This document shows positions 26,436 through 37,528 of a stretch of DNA of 42,504 nucleotides, piece after piece. Origin of the DNA: Okeania sp. SIO3B5 (GTDB taxonomy: Bacteria; Cyanobacteriota; Cyanobacteriia; Cyanobacteriales; Microcoleaceae). The position numbers and the translations under genes were made by a program. The notes beneath the pieces are model-generated. The model saw only the letters and a program-made list of their open reading frames with translations. It was not told the DNA's origin and made no database searches. Each line of letters begins with the position of its first letter. Position 1 is the first letter of the stretch. The stretch is from assembly GCF_010692555.1 (NCBI RefSeq), contig NZ_JAAHHG010000033.1:4235-46738 (forward strand), given 5' to 3'.

Positions 26436-26672
26436 ATGACTCCCACAATGTTGCGTCAGGTTTGGTCTTTAATAGAAAACTCCCAAGCTACAACCTTAAT
26501 ATCTCTAGATGATGCGACCCTGGTTCAGTGGTTAATCAAACAGTTGAAAACTAGAAATTCCCTAAATGGCAGGGAAGCAGATTTAATTAACGAATATATC
26601 CAGTCTCGGCTATCTTTAATTAGGGATTTAGCTGAAGAACGTTTGGGCAGCGAACCTTCACCATCGGTATAG
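26436..26672 (+). CDS. Conserved small cyanobacterial protein, 78 aa
   Basis: A soluble, mostly helical protein: MLRQVWSLIENSQATTLISL, LDDATLVQWLIKQL, then LNGREADLINEYIQSRLSLIRDLAEER and a short polar tail. The name of its family is not known to me. It has a near-ideal Shine-Dalgarno sequence, a clean start and codon use like its neighbours, so it is very probably real and well translated. It stands alone, with more than 300 bp on either side, and no functional hint comes from context. Confidence 0.75.
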   Translation: MTPTMLRQVWSLIENSQATTLISLDDATLVQWLIKQLKTRNSLNGREADLINEYIQSRLSLIRDLAEERLGSEPSPSV

Positions 26673-27047
26673 TCAAAGTTCTACAGAAATATAGTCTTAT
26701 ATATTCAAATAATGTCAAATATAAGTAGAAACTATTTAGCTAAATATATAGTCATTCTGAATAAGACTGGAACACCTTTTTAGCTGAAACTCTTTCAAGG
26801 TAAGAAACCCTGGTCTCAATCTTAAACTGGAATGACTATAGCTAAGAAATAATTGCTTAGGGCATAGACTAATGACAAATCTTAGACTAGAAAATGTTTT
26901 TCCAACTTTTGCCTGTTGCCTGTTGCCTGTTCCCTGCTAAATGTCGAAAGTATTTGCTTGAAGTCCTCCAGAAGCGATCGCCAAGTTAAACCTTATGGTA
27001 CTTTTGAATAGGTTATTTTTCCCAGATCAAAAAAATCATAATTAACT
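26673..27047. other. Intergenic leader of natF
   Basis: It holds (CCTGTTG) heptamers at 26909-26936 and a HIP1 site near 26974. Promoter elements cannot be picked with confidence. Confidence 0.4.
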
Positions 27048-28085
27048 ATGAAAAAGTCCTTATCTCTGTTAATAGCAACTGTGTTGATGGTACTACCATT
27101 AACAGCCTGTGAAGAAGAAAGTCAACAAGCCACCAGCCGTCTAGATATAGTCAAAGAGCGTGGTCAATTAAACTGTGGGGTAGAAGGAGCTATACCAGGA
27201 TTTAGCTTTGTAGACCAAAATGGCAATTACTCAGGGATAGATGTGGATATCTGCAAGGCAGTAGCAGCAGCTTTATTTAATGATCCAAATGCTGTGGAAT
27301 ATCGTAACCTAGATTCAACTGAGCGTTTCACAGCTCTTAATGGTGGAGAAGTAGATATGCTTTCTCGAAACACTACTTGGACAGTAAGTCGAGATACCAC
27401 TGTAGGTCTAGAGTTTGCCCCCACAACATTTTATGATGGTCAAGGGATGATGGTTCGTACTGATAGTGGGATTAATTCTTTAGAGGGTTTGCAAGGCAAA
27501 TCAATTTGTGTCGAAGCAGGTACAACAACAGAACTAAACTTAACAGACAATCTCCGTAAACGAAACATCGAAGCTGAGACTTTAACATTTCAACAAGCAG
27601 ATCCAGCTTATGCTGCTTATGCAGAAGGGCGTTGTGATGGAATGACTTCTGATAAATCTCAGTTATTGGGTCGTCGTAGTACTTTACCTAATCCAGGTAC
27701 TCATACCATTCTAGATGTTACTATGTCCAAGGAACCTTTGGGTCCTGTGACGAAAAATAATGATTCAGCTTGGTTTGACGTGGTTAAGTGGGTAACTTAC
27801 GCTTTGATAGAAGCAGAAGAGTTAGGTATTACCCAAGCAAATGTAGATGACCTAAAGCAAAATTCTGAGGACCCTACAATCAAACGGTTTTTAGGAGTAG
27901 AGGGAGACCTGGGCGAAGGTTTGGGTTTGAGTAATGATTTTGCTTATAGAGTTATTAAGCAAGTAGGCAACTATGGTGAAATTTATGGCCGTAACTTAGG
28001 AGAACAATCTCAATTTAAGTTACCTCGCGGTCAAAATAATTTATGGACAAATGGTGGATTACTTTATTCTCCTCCATTCCGTTAA
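27048..28085 (+). CDS. natF: Amino-acid ABC transporter substrate-binding lipoprotein (NatF type)
   Basis: A 345-aa periplasmic binding protein. The lipoprotein signal MKKSLSLLIATVLMVLPLTAC has a lipobox (LTAC, Cys21). The mature part is a type-3 solute-binding fold: LDIVKERGQLNCGV, GFSFVDQNGNYSGIDVDICKAVAAAL, RNLDSTERFTALNGGEVDML, FAPTTFYDGQGMMV, LQGKSICVEAGTTTELNL, ADPAYAAYAEGRCDGMTSD and PLGPVTKNNDSAWFDVVKWV are family hallmarks (AapJ/NatF group). It would capture amino acids for the NatG-NatH-BgtA transporter, whose genes follow on the same strand. In other cyanobacteria these genes are close together; here 3.3 kb of mobile DNA separates natF from natG, and an inverted repeat after natF suggests it is transcribed alone. 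Confidence 0.92.
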   Translation: MKKSLSLLIATVLMVLPLTACEEESQQATSRLDIVKERGQLNCGVEGAIPGFSFVDQNGNYSGIDVDICKAVAAALFNDPNAVEYRNLDSTERFTALNGGEVDMLSRNTTWTVSRDTTVGLEFAPTTFYDGQGMMVRTDSGINSLEGLQGKSICVEAGTTTELNLTDNLRKRNIEAETLTFQQADPAYAAYAEGRCDGMTSDKSQLLGRRSTLPNPGTHTILDVTMSKEPLGPVTKNNDSAWFDVVKWVTYALIEAEELGITQANVDDLKQNSEDPTIKRFLGVEGDLGEGLGLSNDFAYRVIKQVGNYGEIYGRNLGEQSQFKLPRGQNNLWTNGGLLYSPPFR

Positions 28086-28109
28086 AAATTAATAGCCGTA
28101 AAAAACGAT

Positions 28110-28151
28110 TAAAGATTTGGGAATTAATCTACACTTTTTCCCAAATCTTTA
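28110..28151 (+). terminator. Inverted repeat after natF, possible terminator
   Basis: TAAAGATTTGGG (28110-28121) pairs with CCCAAATCTTTA (28140-28151) across an 18-nt loop. There is no T-run after the stem, so termination is likely but not certain. Confidence 0.5.
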
Positions 28152-28227
28152 TACTAGAAGGAAGAAGGAAGAAGGAAGGAGGAAGGAGTGAAAAAAAATA
28201 ATGTAGGGATGTTCCACAGAAAGTCTT

Positions 28228-28320
28228 TACCGAATAATTAAGATTTAAAACTTTTCTAATGTCCCACGGGATGTCGCCCTACCAAGGAAAAAAAGAAAAA
28301 AACTTTTTATCGTAGAAGGA
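28228..28320 (+). repeat. R5 repeat, decayed copy
   Basis: It starts TTACCGAATAATTAAGATTT and ends in an A-rich block before TTTTTATCG. The central hairpin is replaced by a CCCACGGGATGTCGCCC segment. Confidence 0.55.
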
Positions 28321-28417
28321 AGAAGAAAAAAGCAGAAGGACGTTGTGATAGGATAACCTCCGATAAATCTTAGTTATAGTTACTAAATCTATAGAAAAAT
28401 ATTCCTAGACAAGTGTT

Positions 28418-28858
28418 TTAATTAAGTGTTACCTTAATGGGGTGAACTACAACACCCTCTATCCCATTGCTAAAAGCGTTTGGGACTACTTTTCGCATCG
28501 GTGTTTAAACTTCCATTGACATCAGCATTGTATTTGACACCATTTGAAGCTTTATAAAGTCCTCTTTTGACTCGTTTACCACTAAATCTGTGTTTTACAC
28601 CTTTTTGATAAACTGGTAAGTCGTCCCAGTCTAAAAAACTAGCTTTTGATGTATAACTTTCTTCATTAATTATTACTTTTATGCCTACTAATTTGCCTTT
28701 GTATTTTAGTTGTTCAATTAACTTAAAAAAAGGAATTTGAACAAAATTTTGATTATTTTTTCGACCAAGATTTATGCCTTGTTTCCAGTTAGGATTATTT
28801 CCTATTACTAAAATTCCTATCTGATTTACGATCAGACGATTAATAATATACCTGCTAG
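28418..28858 (-). pseudogene. Truncated, frameshifted tnpB (C-terminal part)
   Basis: The minus strand encodes IGILVIGNNPNWKQ, EESYTSKASFLD, GKRVKRGLYKASNG and NADVNGSLN, the C-terminal third of an IS200/IS605-type TnpB. The Cys expected after TSK is Ala here. After NGSLN the frame shifts near 28496-28499; the other frame continues MRKVVPNAFSNGIEGVVV to a stop at 28418-28420. The 5' side is cut at about 28858, where the end of the IS5-type element begins, so the N-terminal two thirds are absent. The apparent ATG start near 28871 lies in the IS end and is not native. Confidence 0.8.
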
Positions 28859-28921
28859 GGCGTGTCATCAATTAAAAAATTGACAAAATTGGTATTGTAT
28901 GGTCTACGTCAATGGCGATCG

Positions 28922-30623
<1,702 letters not shown>

Positions 30624-30795
30624 TGAAAGAGTCCTTTTTTGTTATTCCTGTAATTATTCTTCATTAAGCATACTATACCTCTATTGAGCAGGGGACCCAC
30701 CCCTCGCCCCTCCCCCTCCCAGGAGGGGAACTAGGGGAGTGGGTAGGGACGTTGCATTCAACATCCGCACAGGGAGAAGTAAAAAGTAAGAACAA

Positions 30796-30886
30796 CAGGA
30801 CTTAAGCAACGACACTATGTATAGTGTCATTTAACTATTGGACAATAGTTATGGGTACTATATATAGCGTATCTGCGTAAGTCCTA
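30796..30886. mobile_element. MITE family M1, copy 3 (91 bp, TSD AACAA)
   Basis: Ends CAGGACTTAAGCA and TGCGTAAGTCCTA, flanked by AACAA at 30791-30795 and 30887-30891. Confidence 0.88.
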
Positions 30887-31279
30887 AACAATTAACATTA
30901 ACTGGGCTATTATTAGCAAAAAAGTAACTCTACCTGTTTTGATTAATTAATAACTGAAGTCTTAGAGCTGATTTATAAACTTCGCCCAAAGTCTTATATT
31001 ACCTAGCTTTTAGCAATTAGGAATTTAATTGACAAAAATCCTGTAAGCTAGTTATAGCAGGTGATTCAGCGTCTTAAGATTTACTTTATAAATCAGCTCT
31101 TACCCAAGTATAGCGTTACTTTTAGGAATTGGTATTATACCAATTTGAAAAAAGAATGCTACAAAAAGGTAGACCTCGATCAGATATGCTTAAAAATAGC
31201 GAGTCTAGTTCATTTTAGATAGTTATTTATATCGTTTTTCCATTTTTTTTAAATATTTATCCCTTCTTCCTTATTTCGC

Positions 31280-31303
31280 AGGGACGTTGCATGCAACGTC
31301 CCT
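31280..31303. repeat. Perfect 24-bp palindrome
   Basis: AGGGACGTTGCA followed by its exact reverse complement. A related palindrome is at 11726-11743 and a decayed one near 30742. Dispersed palindromes with this core are common in filamentous cyanobacteria. Confidence 0.8.
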
Positions 31304-31342
31304 ACCATTTGTAACAAACATTTATCAAATTGGTATTAGAGG

Positions 31343-31389
31343 TACTGATAACTGATAACTGATAACTGATAACTGATAACTGATAACTG
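31343..31389 (+). repeat. (GATAACT)n heptamer tract abutting the natG start
   Basis: Six consecutive GATAACT units, then GAA and the ATG of natG. The same leader pattern precedes other genes in the window. Confidence 0.9.
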
Positions 31390-31391
31390 AA

Positions 31392-32558
31392 ATGATTGAC
31401 GAGGAAAATCAAAAAATTCCACTATGGCGAGATGAAAGATTTTGGCGCATTGCCTTACAAGTTATTGCTATAGTAATTTTTGTTGCGGTTGTAGCTATAA
31501 TGATTAGCAATCTTAACCGTAATTTAGTACAACAAGGTACAAAATTTGGATTTAGTTTTCTAGGAAACGAAGCTGGATTTAGTATTAGTGAAAGTCTTAT
31601 TCCCTACAAAGCAAAAGACCCCTATACTCAAGTATTATTAGCAGGTTTTATTAATTCCCTGCGAGTAATGATTTTGGGAATTTTCTTCACAACAATAGTC
31701 GGAATATTAGCAGGAATTACTAGCTTTTCCGAAAACTGGTTGCTGCGAAATTTGAATCGAGTTTATGTAGAAGTTGTTAGAAATACCCCTCTACTATTAC
31801 AGTTGTTTTTCTGGTATTTTGCAGTTTTTTTCACTCTCCCTAAACCAGAAGAAAAATTAGAATTACCAGGACCAATATTTATGAGTAAACGAGGAATATC
31901 TATTCCTTGGCCGGAAAATACTCAGAATGTCTGGTTATGGTTAATAGTATTAGTTGTGGGAGCGATCGCTACTATATTTATTTGGCAGTGGCGCAATAAG
32001 TTAATGACGGAAAAAGCTACCTCTGGTCAACCTCAACTTATCGCTGTAATTAGTATTGGAATTATCGAATTATTAATTGTTATATTTGCTCTAGGTTGGC
32101 AAGCACCTACAGCAACAGAAACAGGAGCAACAGAAGGGGGATTAAATTTAACATTAGAACTGTCAGCTTTACTGGTAGGATTAGTATTTTATACAGGTGC
32201 ATTTATTGCTGAAATTGTTCGTTCCGGTATTCAAGCAGTGCCAAAAGGACAATGGGAAGCAGCAAGGTCTTTAGGATTAAAATCAAGTTTAGTAATGAGA
32301 TTGGTGATTTTTCCCCAAGCATTAAGGGTAATGATTCCACCATTAAATAGCCAATATATGAACTTAGCAAAAAACTCTAGTTTAGCAATAGCTATTGGTT
32401 ATCCAGATTTATATTCCGTTGCTAATACTACTTATAATCAAACAGGTCGTCCAGTAGAAGTATTTATCCTCATTATGGCAGTTTACCTTTCTATAAATTT
32501 GATAATTTCATTGTCTATGAATTTCTTAAATAAAAGCGTTCAACTCAAAGAAAGATAA
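31392..32558 (+). CDS. natG: Amino-acid ABC transporter permease (NatG type)
   Basis: A 388-aa inner-membrane permease of the His/Glu/Gln/Arg family. One N-terminal membrane helix (IALQVIAIVIFVAVVAIM) precedes a permease core entered by the family motif AGFINSLRVMILGIFF, with VEVVRNTPLLLQLFFWYF typical of this group. There is an inserted membrane region (about 180-250) before the final helices. The EAA loop is WEAARSLGLKSSLVMRLVIF followed by PQALRVMIPP, where BgtA should dock. With NatH it would form the channel for amino acids delivered by NatF. It has its own repeat leader (six GATAACT units) and is followed by repeats, so co-transcription with natF or natH is doubtful. Confidence 0.92.
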   Translation: MIDEENQKIPLWRDERFWRIALQVIAIVIFVAVVAIMISNLNRNLVQQGTKFGFSFLGNEAGFSISESLIPYKAKDPYTQVLLAGFINSLRVMILGIFFTTIVGILAGITSFSENWLLRNLNRVYVEVVRNTPLLLQLFFWYFAVFFTLPKPEEKLELPGPIFMSKRGISIPWPENTQNVWLWLIVLVVGAIATIFIWQWRNKLMTEKATSGQPQLIAVISIGIIELLIVIFALGWQAPTATETGATEGGLNLTLELSALLVGLVFYTGAFIAEIVRSGIQAVPKGQWEAARSLGLKSSLVMRLVIFPQALRVMIPPLNSQYMNLAKNSSLAIAIGYPDLYSVANTTYNQTGRPVEVFILIMAVYLSINLIISLSMNFLNKSVQLKER

Positions 32559-32612
32559 CAAAACAATTAATAATTAATAATTAATAATTAATAATTAATA
32601 ATTAATTATTAA

Positions 32613-32712
32613 TTATTACCGAATAATTAAGGTTTAAAGCCTTTCCTTTAAAGGAGAAACAAGAAAAAATTTTCCTTTTATTCAATCCTCTCTCTAAAAG
32701 GAAGAGGTAATT
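32613..32712 (+). repeat. R5 repeat, near-intact copy
   Basis: It runs from TTACCGAATAATTAAGG through TTTCCTTTAAAGGAG to AAAGGAAGAGGTAATT. It is the closest match to the copy inside the DUF3368 toxin gene and directly abuts an M4 element. Confidence 0.8.
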
Positions 32713-32931
32713 AGGGTCTGCTGAAAAAGTCTTTTAGTAGGAGTAGGAGACAGGAGAAACGGGGAATGAGCGAGGAGGTAGGAGTAAGAATTGCCCCTTA
32801 ATTTTTCTGCCCAAATCTTGACCAAAATCCTAAATTTTGAACTATTACCACTTAAAACTTCGCACTTTTTGATACTTAAAAATGCTAAAACCTTTATCTA
32901 TAAAGACTTTTAGATTTAATCAGCAAGCCCT
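32713..32931 (+). mobile_element. MITE family M4, copy 4 (219 bp)
   Basis: Ends AGGGTCTGCTGAAAAAGTC and TTTAATCAGCAAGCCCT with AATT on both sides. Confidence 0.85.
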
Positions 32932-33286
32932 AATTATCAATTATCAATTATCAATTATTGAACTCTCCTTACCTCACAATAATAATGGCAATGCACCACT
33001 ACCGAAAAATCCTCCCATCTCCCTAACTCCTCCATTCCCCTTGAAGATTTTGGACTGAAAACCAGGCAGTTTTTTCAACCCTAAAAAGGCTTTAGCCAAT
33101 ATCAGTCAATGCTTTGAGATTCGATCGTTCAGCAATTAACAATTAACAATTAATAATTAATAATTACTTCTTATTAAAATGGATAGGATTGACTAAAATG
33201 ATTTTTTTTATTTTGTCCCCTATCCAAGGGAAGGCTTCAAGGCGTGAATTGTTGAATTAATAATTATTAACTATCAACTCTTAATT

Positions 33287-33524
33287 AGGGTTTGCTGAAA
33301 AAGTCTTTTTGTAGAGGTAGGGAGTAGGGAGTAGTTAGGAGTTAAGAGAGATAGGAGTGAAAGAGGAGTTGGCCACAAAAAGAGTAAAAATGATTTTTCT
33401 ATCATCATAGAGCCAAAAATGCTCAATTTTTGAACCTCAGTAGTCCAAAAGTTCGCACTTTTTGATACCTCAAAACCCTAAAACCAATATCATTCAATGC
33501 TTCTATATTTAATCAGCAAGCCCT
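33287..33524 (+). mobile_element. MITE family M4, copy 5 (238 bp)
   Basis: Ends AGGGTTTGCTGAAAAAGTC and TTTAATCAGCAAGCCCT with AATT on both sides. It contains GGAGTAG heptamers. Confidence 0.85.
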
Positions 33525-33576
33525 AATTATTAATTATTAATTATTAATTATTCATTATTCGGTATACCCTAATTAT

Positions 33577-34788
33577 ATGAAAACAATTAATACTCATAAA
33601 TTATCAGCACCCCCATTTCAGGAAAATAACCCTATAGAATGGCTAAAACAAAACTTTTTTAGTACCTGGTACAACACCTTATTAACTATCATCTTACTCA
33701 GCATTATTACCAAGGGAATAACAGGTTTTATCTCCTGGGCAATAACTCAAGCAGAATGGGAAGTAATCAAAGTTAACTTGCCATTATTAATGGTAGGTAG
33801 ATATCCTAAAGACCAATATTGGCGCATCTGGTTAATAGTTGGTATAATTTCTAGTTTATCTGGTTTTTCTTGGGGAATTATTGCCAGAAATTCAGCCACA
33901 TTATTTTCCCAACCAGTATTAATTTTTCTAGCTGTTATACCTGCCATATTGTTATTGATTCCAGTAACAACCCCATTCAAACTATTACTAATAGGAACAG
34001 TTATTTTAGTTATTAGTACTGCTTGGGTAGGAAAAAAATTAAGCAAAAAAAATCCAAATATAGGTAAATCTATATCTTTTATTTGGTTTATAGCCTTTAT
34101 CTTAACTATCTGGTTAATCGGAGGAGGATTAGGTTTAAAATCTGTACCTACAAATGACTGGGGAGGTTTAATGTTAACTATACTAATGGCTATAGTTAGC
34201 ATTTTTCTATCTTTTCCTCTAGGAATTTTATTAGCTTTAGGCAGACAAAGTAAATTACCAGTAATAAAAATATTTTCTATTGGTTATATTGAAATTATCC
34301 GAGGACTACCTTTAATCTCAATCTTATTTATGGGGCAAATTATGATTCCCCTATTTCTACCAGATGGAATGCGACCAGATAGAATTTTACGAGCAATATT
34401 AGGATTAACTTTATTTAGTTCAGCTTACCTAGCAGAAAATATTAGAGGTGGTTTACAGTCTGTACCTAGAGGTCAAACAGAAGCAGCCAAAGCATTAGGT
34501 TTCAACACTCCATTAGTATTAGGATTAATTGTGTTACCTCAAGCATTAAAAGTTGCTATTCCGTCAATTGTAGGTCAGTTTATTAGTCTATTTCAGGATA
34601 CAACTTTATTATCAATTGTCGGATTATCAGAATTGTTACGCATGAGTCGTTCAATCTTAGCTCAACCACAATTTTTAGGAGATTATGCAGAAGTTTATTT
34701 ATTTAACGGCATACTTTTTTGGATTATTTGTTATGCCATGTCAATTGGTAGTCGGCAGTTAGAAAAAACATTAAATACCGATCATTAA
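33577..34788 (+). CDS. natH: Amino-acid ABC transporter permease (NatH type)
   Basis: A 403-aa inner-membrane permease, partner of NatG. Several membrane helices precede the core, including FSTWYNTLLTIILLSIITKG and an inserted helical region (about 115-185). The core begins GGLMLTILMAIVSIFLSFPLG, with IEIIRGLPLISILFMGQIMI, SSAYLAENIRGGLQSVPRGQ, the EAA loop TEAAKALGFNTPLVLGLIVL then PQALKVAIPS, and FISLFQDTTLLSIVGLSELL, all typical of the second permease in AapQM/NatGH systems. ATG at 33577 follows a long AATTATT heptamer tract. A full-length tnpB lies between natH and bgtA. Confidence 0.92.
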   Translation: MKTINTHKLSAPPFQENNPIEWLKQNFFSTWYNTLLTIILLSIITKGITGFISWAITQAEWEVIKVNLPLLMVGRYPKDQYWRIWLIVGIISSLSGFSWGIIARNSATLFSQPVLIFLAVIPAILLLIPVTTPFKLLLIGTVILVISTAWVGKKLSKKNPNIGKSISFIWFIAFILTIWLIGGGLGLKSVPTNDWGGLMLTILMAIVSIFLSFPLGILLALGRQSKLPVIKIFSIGYIEIIRGLPLISILFMGQIMIPLFLPDGMRPDRILRAILGLTLFSSAYLAENIRGGLQSVPRGQTEAAKALGFNTPLVLGLIVLPQALKVAIPSIVGQFISLFQDTTLLSIVGLSELLRMSRSILAQPQFLGDYAEVYLFNGILFWIICYAMSIGSRQLEKTLNTDH

Positions 34789-34873
34789 CAAAAACAAAAG
34801 TAGTCAAAAGTTATCTATCGATCCCTTCAAATCAGCATTTACAGCAATTGCGCTTTGTGGTATAGTTCAAACT

Positions 34874-36139
34874 ATGATCCTACTCAACTACACTTATCGA
34901 ATTTATCCCGACCAAAAACAAGTCGAGTTATTGAATGAATGGCTCAAAACTTGTCGTAGTGCCTATAACTATGCTCTTAGAGAACTTAAGGATTGGATTG
35001 CTTCCAGAAAATGTCCAATAGATAAGTGTAGTTTGGACAGTGAGTATATTATGAATGCTGATTACCCATTCCCTGGATATCAGCAACAGCAAAACAATCT
35101 CCCCAAGGCTAAGAAAGAGTTTCCGCGACTAGCTGCAGTTCCTTCTCAGGTATTGCAGACAACTATCCGAAGATTGCACGATGCTTGGGACTTTTTCCAG
35201 AACAGAGGTTATGGATTTCCTCGCTTCAAAAAGTACGGACAAATGAAGTCCATGTTGTTTCCTCAATTTAAAGTCAATCCGATTACAGGATGGCTTCTCA
35301 AACTCCCTAAATTAGGAAAAGTCCAAATCAACTTGCATCGTCCAATACCTGAAGGTTTTATTGTCAAGCAGGTCAGGATACTAAAGAAGGCAATGGGGTG
35401 GTTCGCTGTAATTACTATTCAATCTGATATTTCTATTCCAGAACCCCTACCCCACAGGCATTTCGTCGGGGTAGATGTAGGACTGGATAAATACCTGGCG
35501 ACCAGTGATGGCTTCGTAGAACCTGGACGAAAATTTTTCCAGACAGAGCATAGTCGGCTGAAAGTGCTACAACGCAGATTGTCTAAGAAAAAGAAACGTT
35601 CTGCTAACTACGAGAAAGCCAGGATTAAAGTAGAGAAACAGCATAATCATATTGCATTCAGACGCAAAGACTATCAGTTCAAATTAGCCCATCAATTATG
35701 CAACATGGCTGAGACTATCTTCGTTGAAGACATAGATTTTAGAACCATGGCTAAAGGTTTCTTGGGCAAACATACTGTTGATGCAGGTTTTGGACAGTTT
35801 AGGAGTATTTTATTTTATGTTGGGAAACAGCGGGGAGTATACGTTGCTCAAGTAGACCACAAAGGTACTTCTCAAACTTGCCCAAACTGCCGTAGTCTAG
35901 TCAGAAAAGAACTCTCTAATAGATGGCATAGCTGTCCAGAATGCAAATATGAGGCTGATAGAGACGTAGCTTCAGCACAGGAAATATGTAACCGAGGTTA
36001 TGAGCAACTTAGTACCCAGGGACTCTGGGGGCAAGAAATGGGCTGTCAAGTCGGGCTGTCGGGGACTTTTTGTCTAGACAAGTGGCGCAGGGCAGCAATG
36101 TCTAACAGCGATGTTGGAAGCTCGCGCTGTACCTCCTAG
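34874..36139 (+). CDS. tnpB: TnpB (IS200/IS605-type RNA-guided endonuclease), apparently full length
   Basis: A 421-aa protein beginning with the usual TnpB start NYTYRIYPDQKQVELLNEWL and a helical region (CRSAYNYALRELKDW). All RuvC parts are present: GVDVGLDKYLATSDG (Asp about 200), VEDIDFRTM (Glu about 284) and YEADRDVASAQ (Asp about 362). A zinc ribbon CPNC...CPEC lies between the last two. No TnpA gene is adjacent, so it depends on a TnpA elsewhere, as many solo tnpB loci do. TnpB uses an omega-RNA from the element's 3' end to cut at the donor site and favour retention. It sits in the natH-bgtA gap on the same strand; the C-terminal tail after the ribbon overlaps the right-end RNA region. 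Confidence 0.92.
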   Translation: MILLNYTYRIYPDQKQVELLNEWLKTCRSAYNYALRELKDWIASRKCPIDKCSLDSEYIMNADYPFPGYQQQQNNLPKAKKEFPRLAAVPSQVLQTTIRRLHDAWDFFQNRGYGFPRFKKYGQMKSMLFPQFKVNPITGWLLKLPKLGKVQINLHRPIPEGFIVKQVRILKKAMGWFAVITIQSDISIPEPLPHRHFVGVDVGLDKYLATSDGFVEPGRKFFQTEHSRLKVLQRRLSKKKKRSANYEKARIKVEKQHNHIAFRRKDYQFKLAHQLCNMAETIFVEDIDFRTMAKGFLGKHTVDAGFGQFRSILFYVGKQRGVYVAQVDHKGTSQTCPNCRSLVRKELSNRWHSCPECKYEADRDVASAQEICNRGYEQLSTQGLWGQEMGCQVGLSGTFCLDKWRRAAMSNSDVGSSRCTS

Positions 36140-36165
36140 AGGTCAGCGTCGAGAGGATGTCACAC
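36126..36165 (+). ncRNA. Right-end hairpin and 3' part of putative omega-RNA
   Basis: GCTGTACCTCCTAGAGGTCAGC folds as a hairpin at the tnpB stop, followed by GAGAGGATGTCAC. The GGATGTCA end also closes the remnant at 11246-11400. The guide region would be the sequence just beyond the element end. Confidence 0.5.
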
Positions 36166-36234
36166 TGATAATGCTCTTTAGACAGGGAAATATTTTTCCT
36201 ACTGTTCCCTGTTCCCTATTCCCTATTCCCTTCT

Positions 36235-37011
36235 ATGACAGAAACAAAAACCAAACAAACTGAAGCACAAATAAATTCTGATTTAGCAATAGTTGCTAGA
36301 GATGTTCAAAAGTGGTACAGCAATAATTTTCACGTCCTCCGTGGAGTAAGTCTCACAGTAAAACGTGGAGAAGTAGTAGTAATTATGGGGCCAAGTGGCT
36401 CAGGTAAATCTACTTTTATCCGTACTTTTAATGCTTTAGAAGAATATCAAAAAGGTAGCATTATTATTGATGACATCAGTTTATCCCACGACTTGAAAAA
36501 TATTGAGGCAATTAGGCGAGATGTAGGAATGGTATTTCAGCAGTTTAATTTATTTCCACATCTCACAGTTTTGCAAAATGTTACCTTAGCCCCAATATGG
36601 GTGCGTCGATGGCCAAAAGTTAAAGCGGAAGAAGTGGCAATGCAACTTTTGGAAAGAGTGGGTATTTTGGAACAGGCAAAAAAATTTCCCGGTCAACTTT
36701 CTGGCGGTCAGCAGCAAAGGGTGGCGATCGCCCGTGCTTTAGCTATGCAGCCAAAAATTATGTTGTTTGATGAACCGACTTCTGCATTAGATCCAGAGAT
36801 GGTGCGAGAAGTTTTGGATGTAATGCGAAATTTAGCAGATTCGGGAATGACAATGGTGGTTGTGACTCACGAAGTAGGGTTTGCCAGGGAGGTGGCAGAC
36901 CGGATCGTGTTAATGGCTGATGGGTTATTGGTAGAGGAGGCGACCCCAGAAGAATTTTTTCAAAACCCGAAGGAAGAGCGCACGCGCCAATTTTTGTCAC
37001 AGATTTTGTAG
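36235..37011 (+). CDS. bgtA: Amino-acid ABC transporter ATP-binding protein (BgtA type)
   Basis: A 258-aa cytoplasmic ATPase of the polar amino-acid family. Walker [10 protein letters not shown] at 52-60, Q-loop in [18 protein letters not shown], signature [15 protein letters not shown], Walker [15 protein letters not shown] and H-loop VVVTHEVGF are complete. It would power NatG/NatH. In characterised cyanobacteria BgtA serves more than one permease set, so it could also pair with other systems. The ATG at 36235 is 3 bp from (TTCCCTA)-type heptamers (about 36205-36230), with no Shine-Dalgarno sequence. The upstream tnpB separates it from natH by 1.4 kb, so it probably has its own promoter. 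Confidence 0.93.
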   Translation: MTETKTKQTEAQINSDLAIVARDVQKWYSNNFHVLRGVSLTVKRGEVVVIMGPSGSGKSTFIRTFNALEEYQKGSIIIDDISLSHDLKNIEAIRRDVGMVFQQFNLFPHLTVLQNVTLAPIWVRRWPKVKAEEVAMQLLERVGILEQAKKFPGQLSGGQQQRVAIARALAMQPKIMLFDEPTSALDPEMVREVLDVMRNLADSGMTMVVVTHEVGFAREVADRIVLMADGLLVEEATPEEFFQNPKEERTRQFLSQIL

Positions 37012-37115
37012 GTTTCAAAAAGCTGGAATTGAGAAAATATGCCTTTTAGCACTCTCGCCTTCAGAAGCGCAGAAGAAATGGAATGGATTTGATTTAATCA
37101 TCAATTTCATTTTAT

Positions 37116-37485
37116 GAAGCTCAAAAAATATAAGGGTTGTATCTCGGAAAAAATGGTGATAATCTGAGAATAGAATTATATATTGGGGTGTGTTCGCCCC
37201 TACGCATGACTTTTTATTCAACTAAAAAAAACAGAGCCACAACCAAATATAATCAATTGCGCTGTCAAACTTAGATAACGCTAGATTTTCCTTTTTCCTT
37301 GTTCCCTGTTCATTTTCTGAAGCGCAAAAAAAGATGAGGGTTGTATTTCAGAAAAAATCGTGATAATCTAAGAGAAGAATTATATATTGGGGTGCGTTCG
37401 CCCCTACACATGACTTTTTATTCAACTAAAAAAACAGAGCAAAAACCAAATATCAATCAATTGCGCTGTCAAACTCAGACAAAGC
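37116..37485 (+). repeat. Direct repeat of about 170 bp, two copies
   Basis: 37116-37282 and 37319-37485 share GAAGC(T/G)C, then GGGTTGTAT, ATTATATATTGGGGTG, GTTCGCCCCTAC, ATGACTTTTTATTCAACTAA and ATTGCGCTGTCAAAC. The copies differ at scattered positions, so the duplication is not recent. The region lies between bgtA and trmJ; no gene is supported. Confidence 0.85.
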
Positions 37486-37528
37486 AATATTTTTCCCTCT
37501 TCCTTCTTCCCTCTTCCTTCTTCCCTTA

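Larger units (their letters stand above)
30624..31391. other. Intergenic region before natG, repeats only
   Basis: It contains CTCCCAGGAGGGG-type hairpin debris (30700-30760), an M1 MITE (30796-30886), a perfect 24-bp palindrome (31280-31303) and (GATAACT) heptamers up to the natG start. No gene is supported. Confidence 0.6.
32559..33576. other. natG-natH spacer filled with repeats
   Basis: It consists of ATTAATA heptamers (32570-32610), an R5 repeat (32613-32712), an M4 MITE (32713-32931), a partial M4 right half (about 32990-33135, ending near a GATCGTTCAGCAA scar), AATTAAC/AATTAAT heptamers, an R5 fragment, a second full M4 MITE (33287-33524) and more AATTATT heptamers up to natH. Confidence 0.75.
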
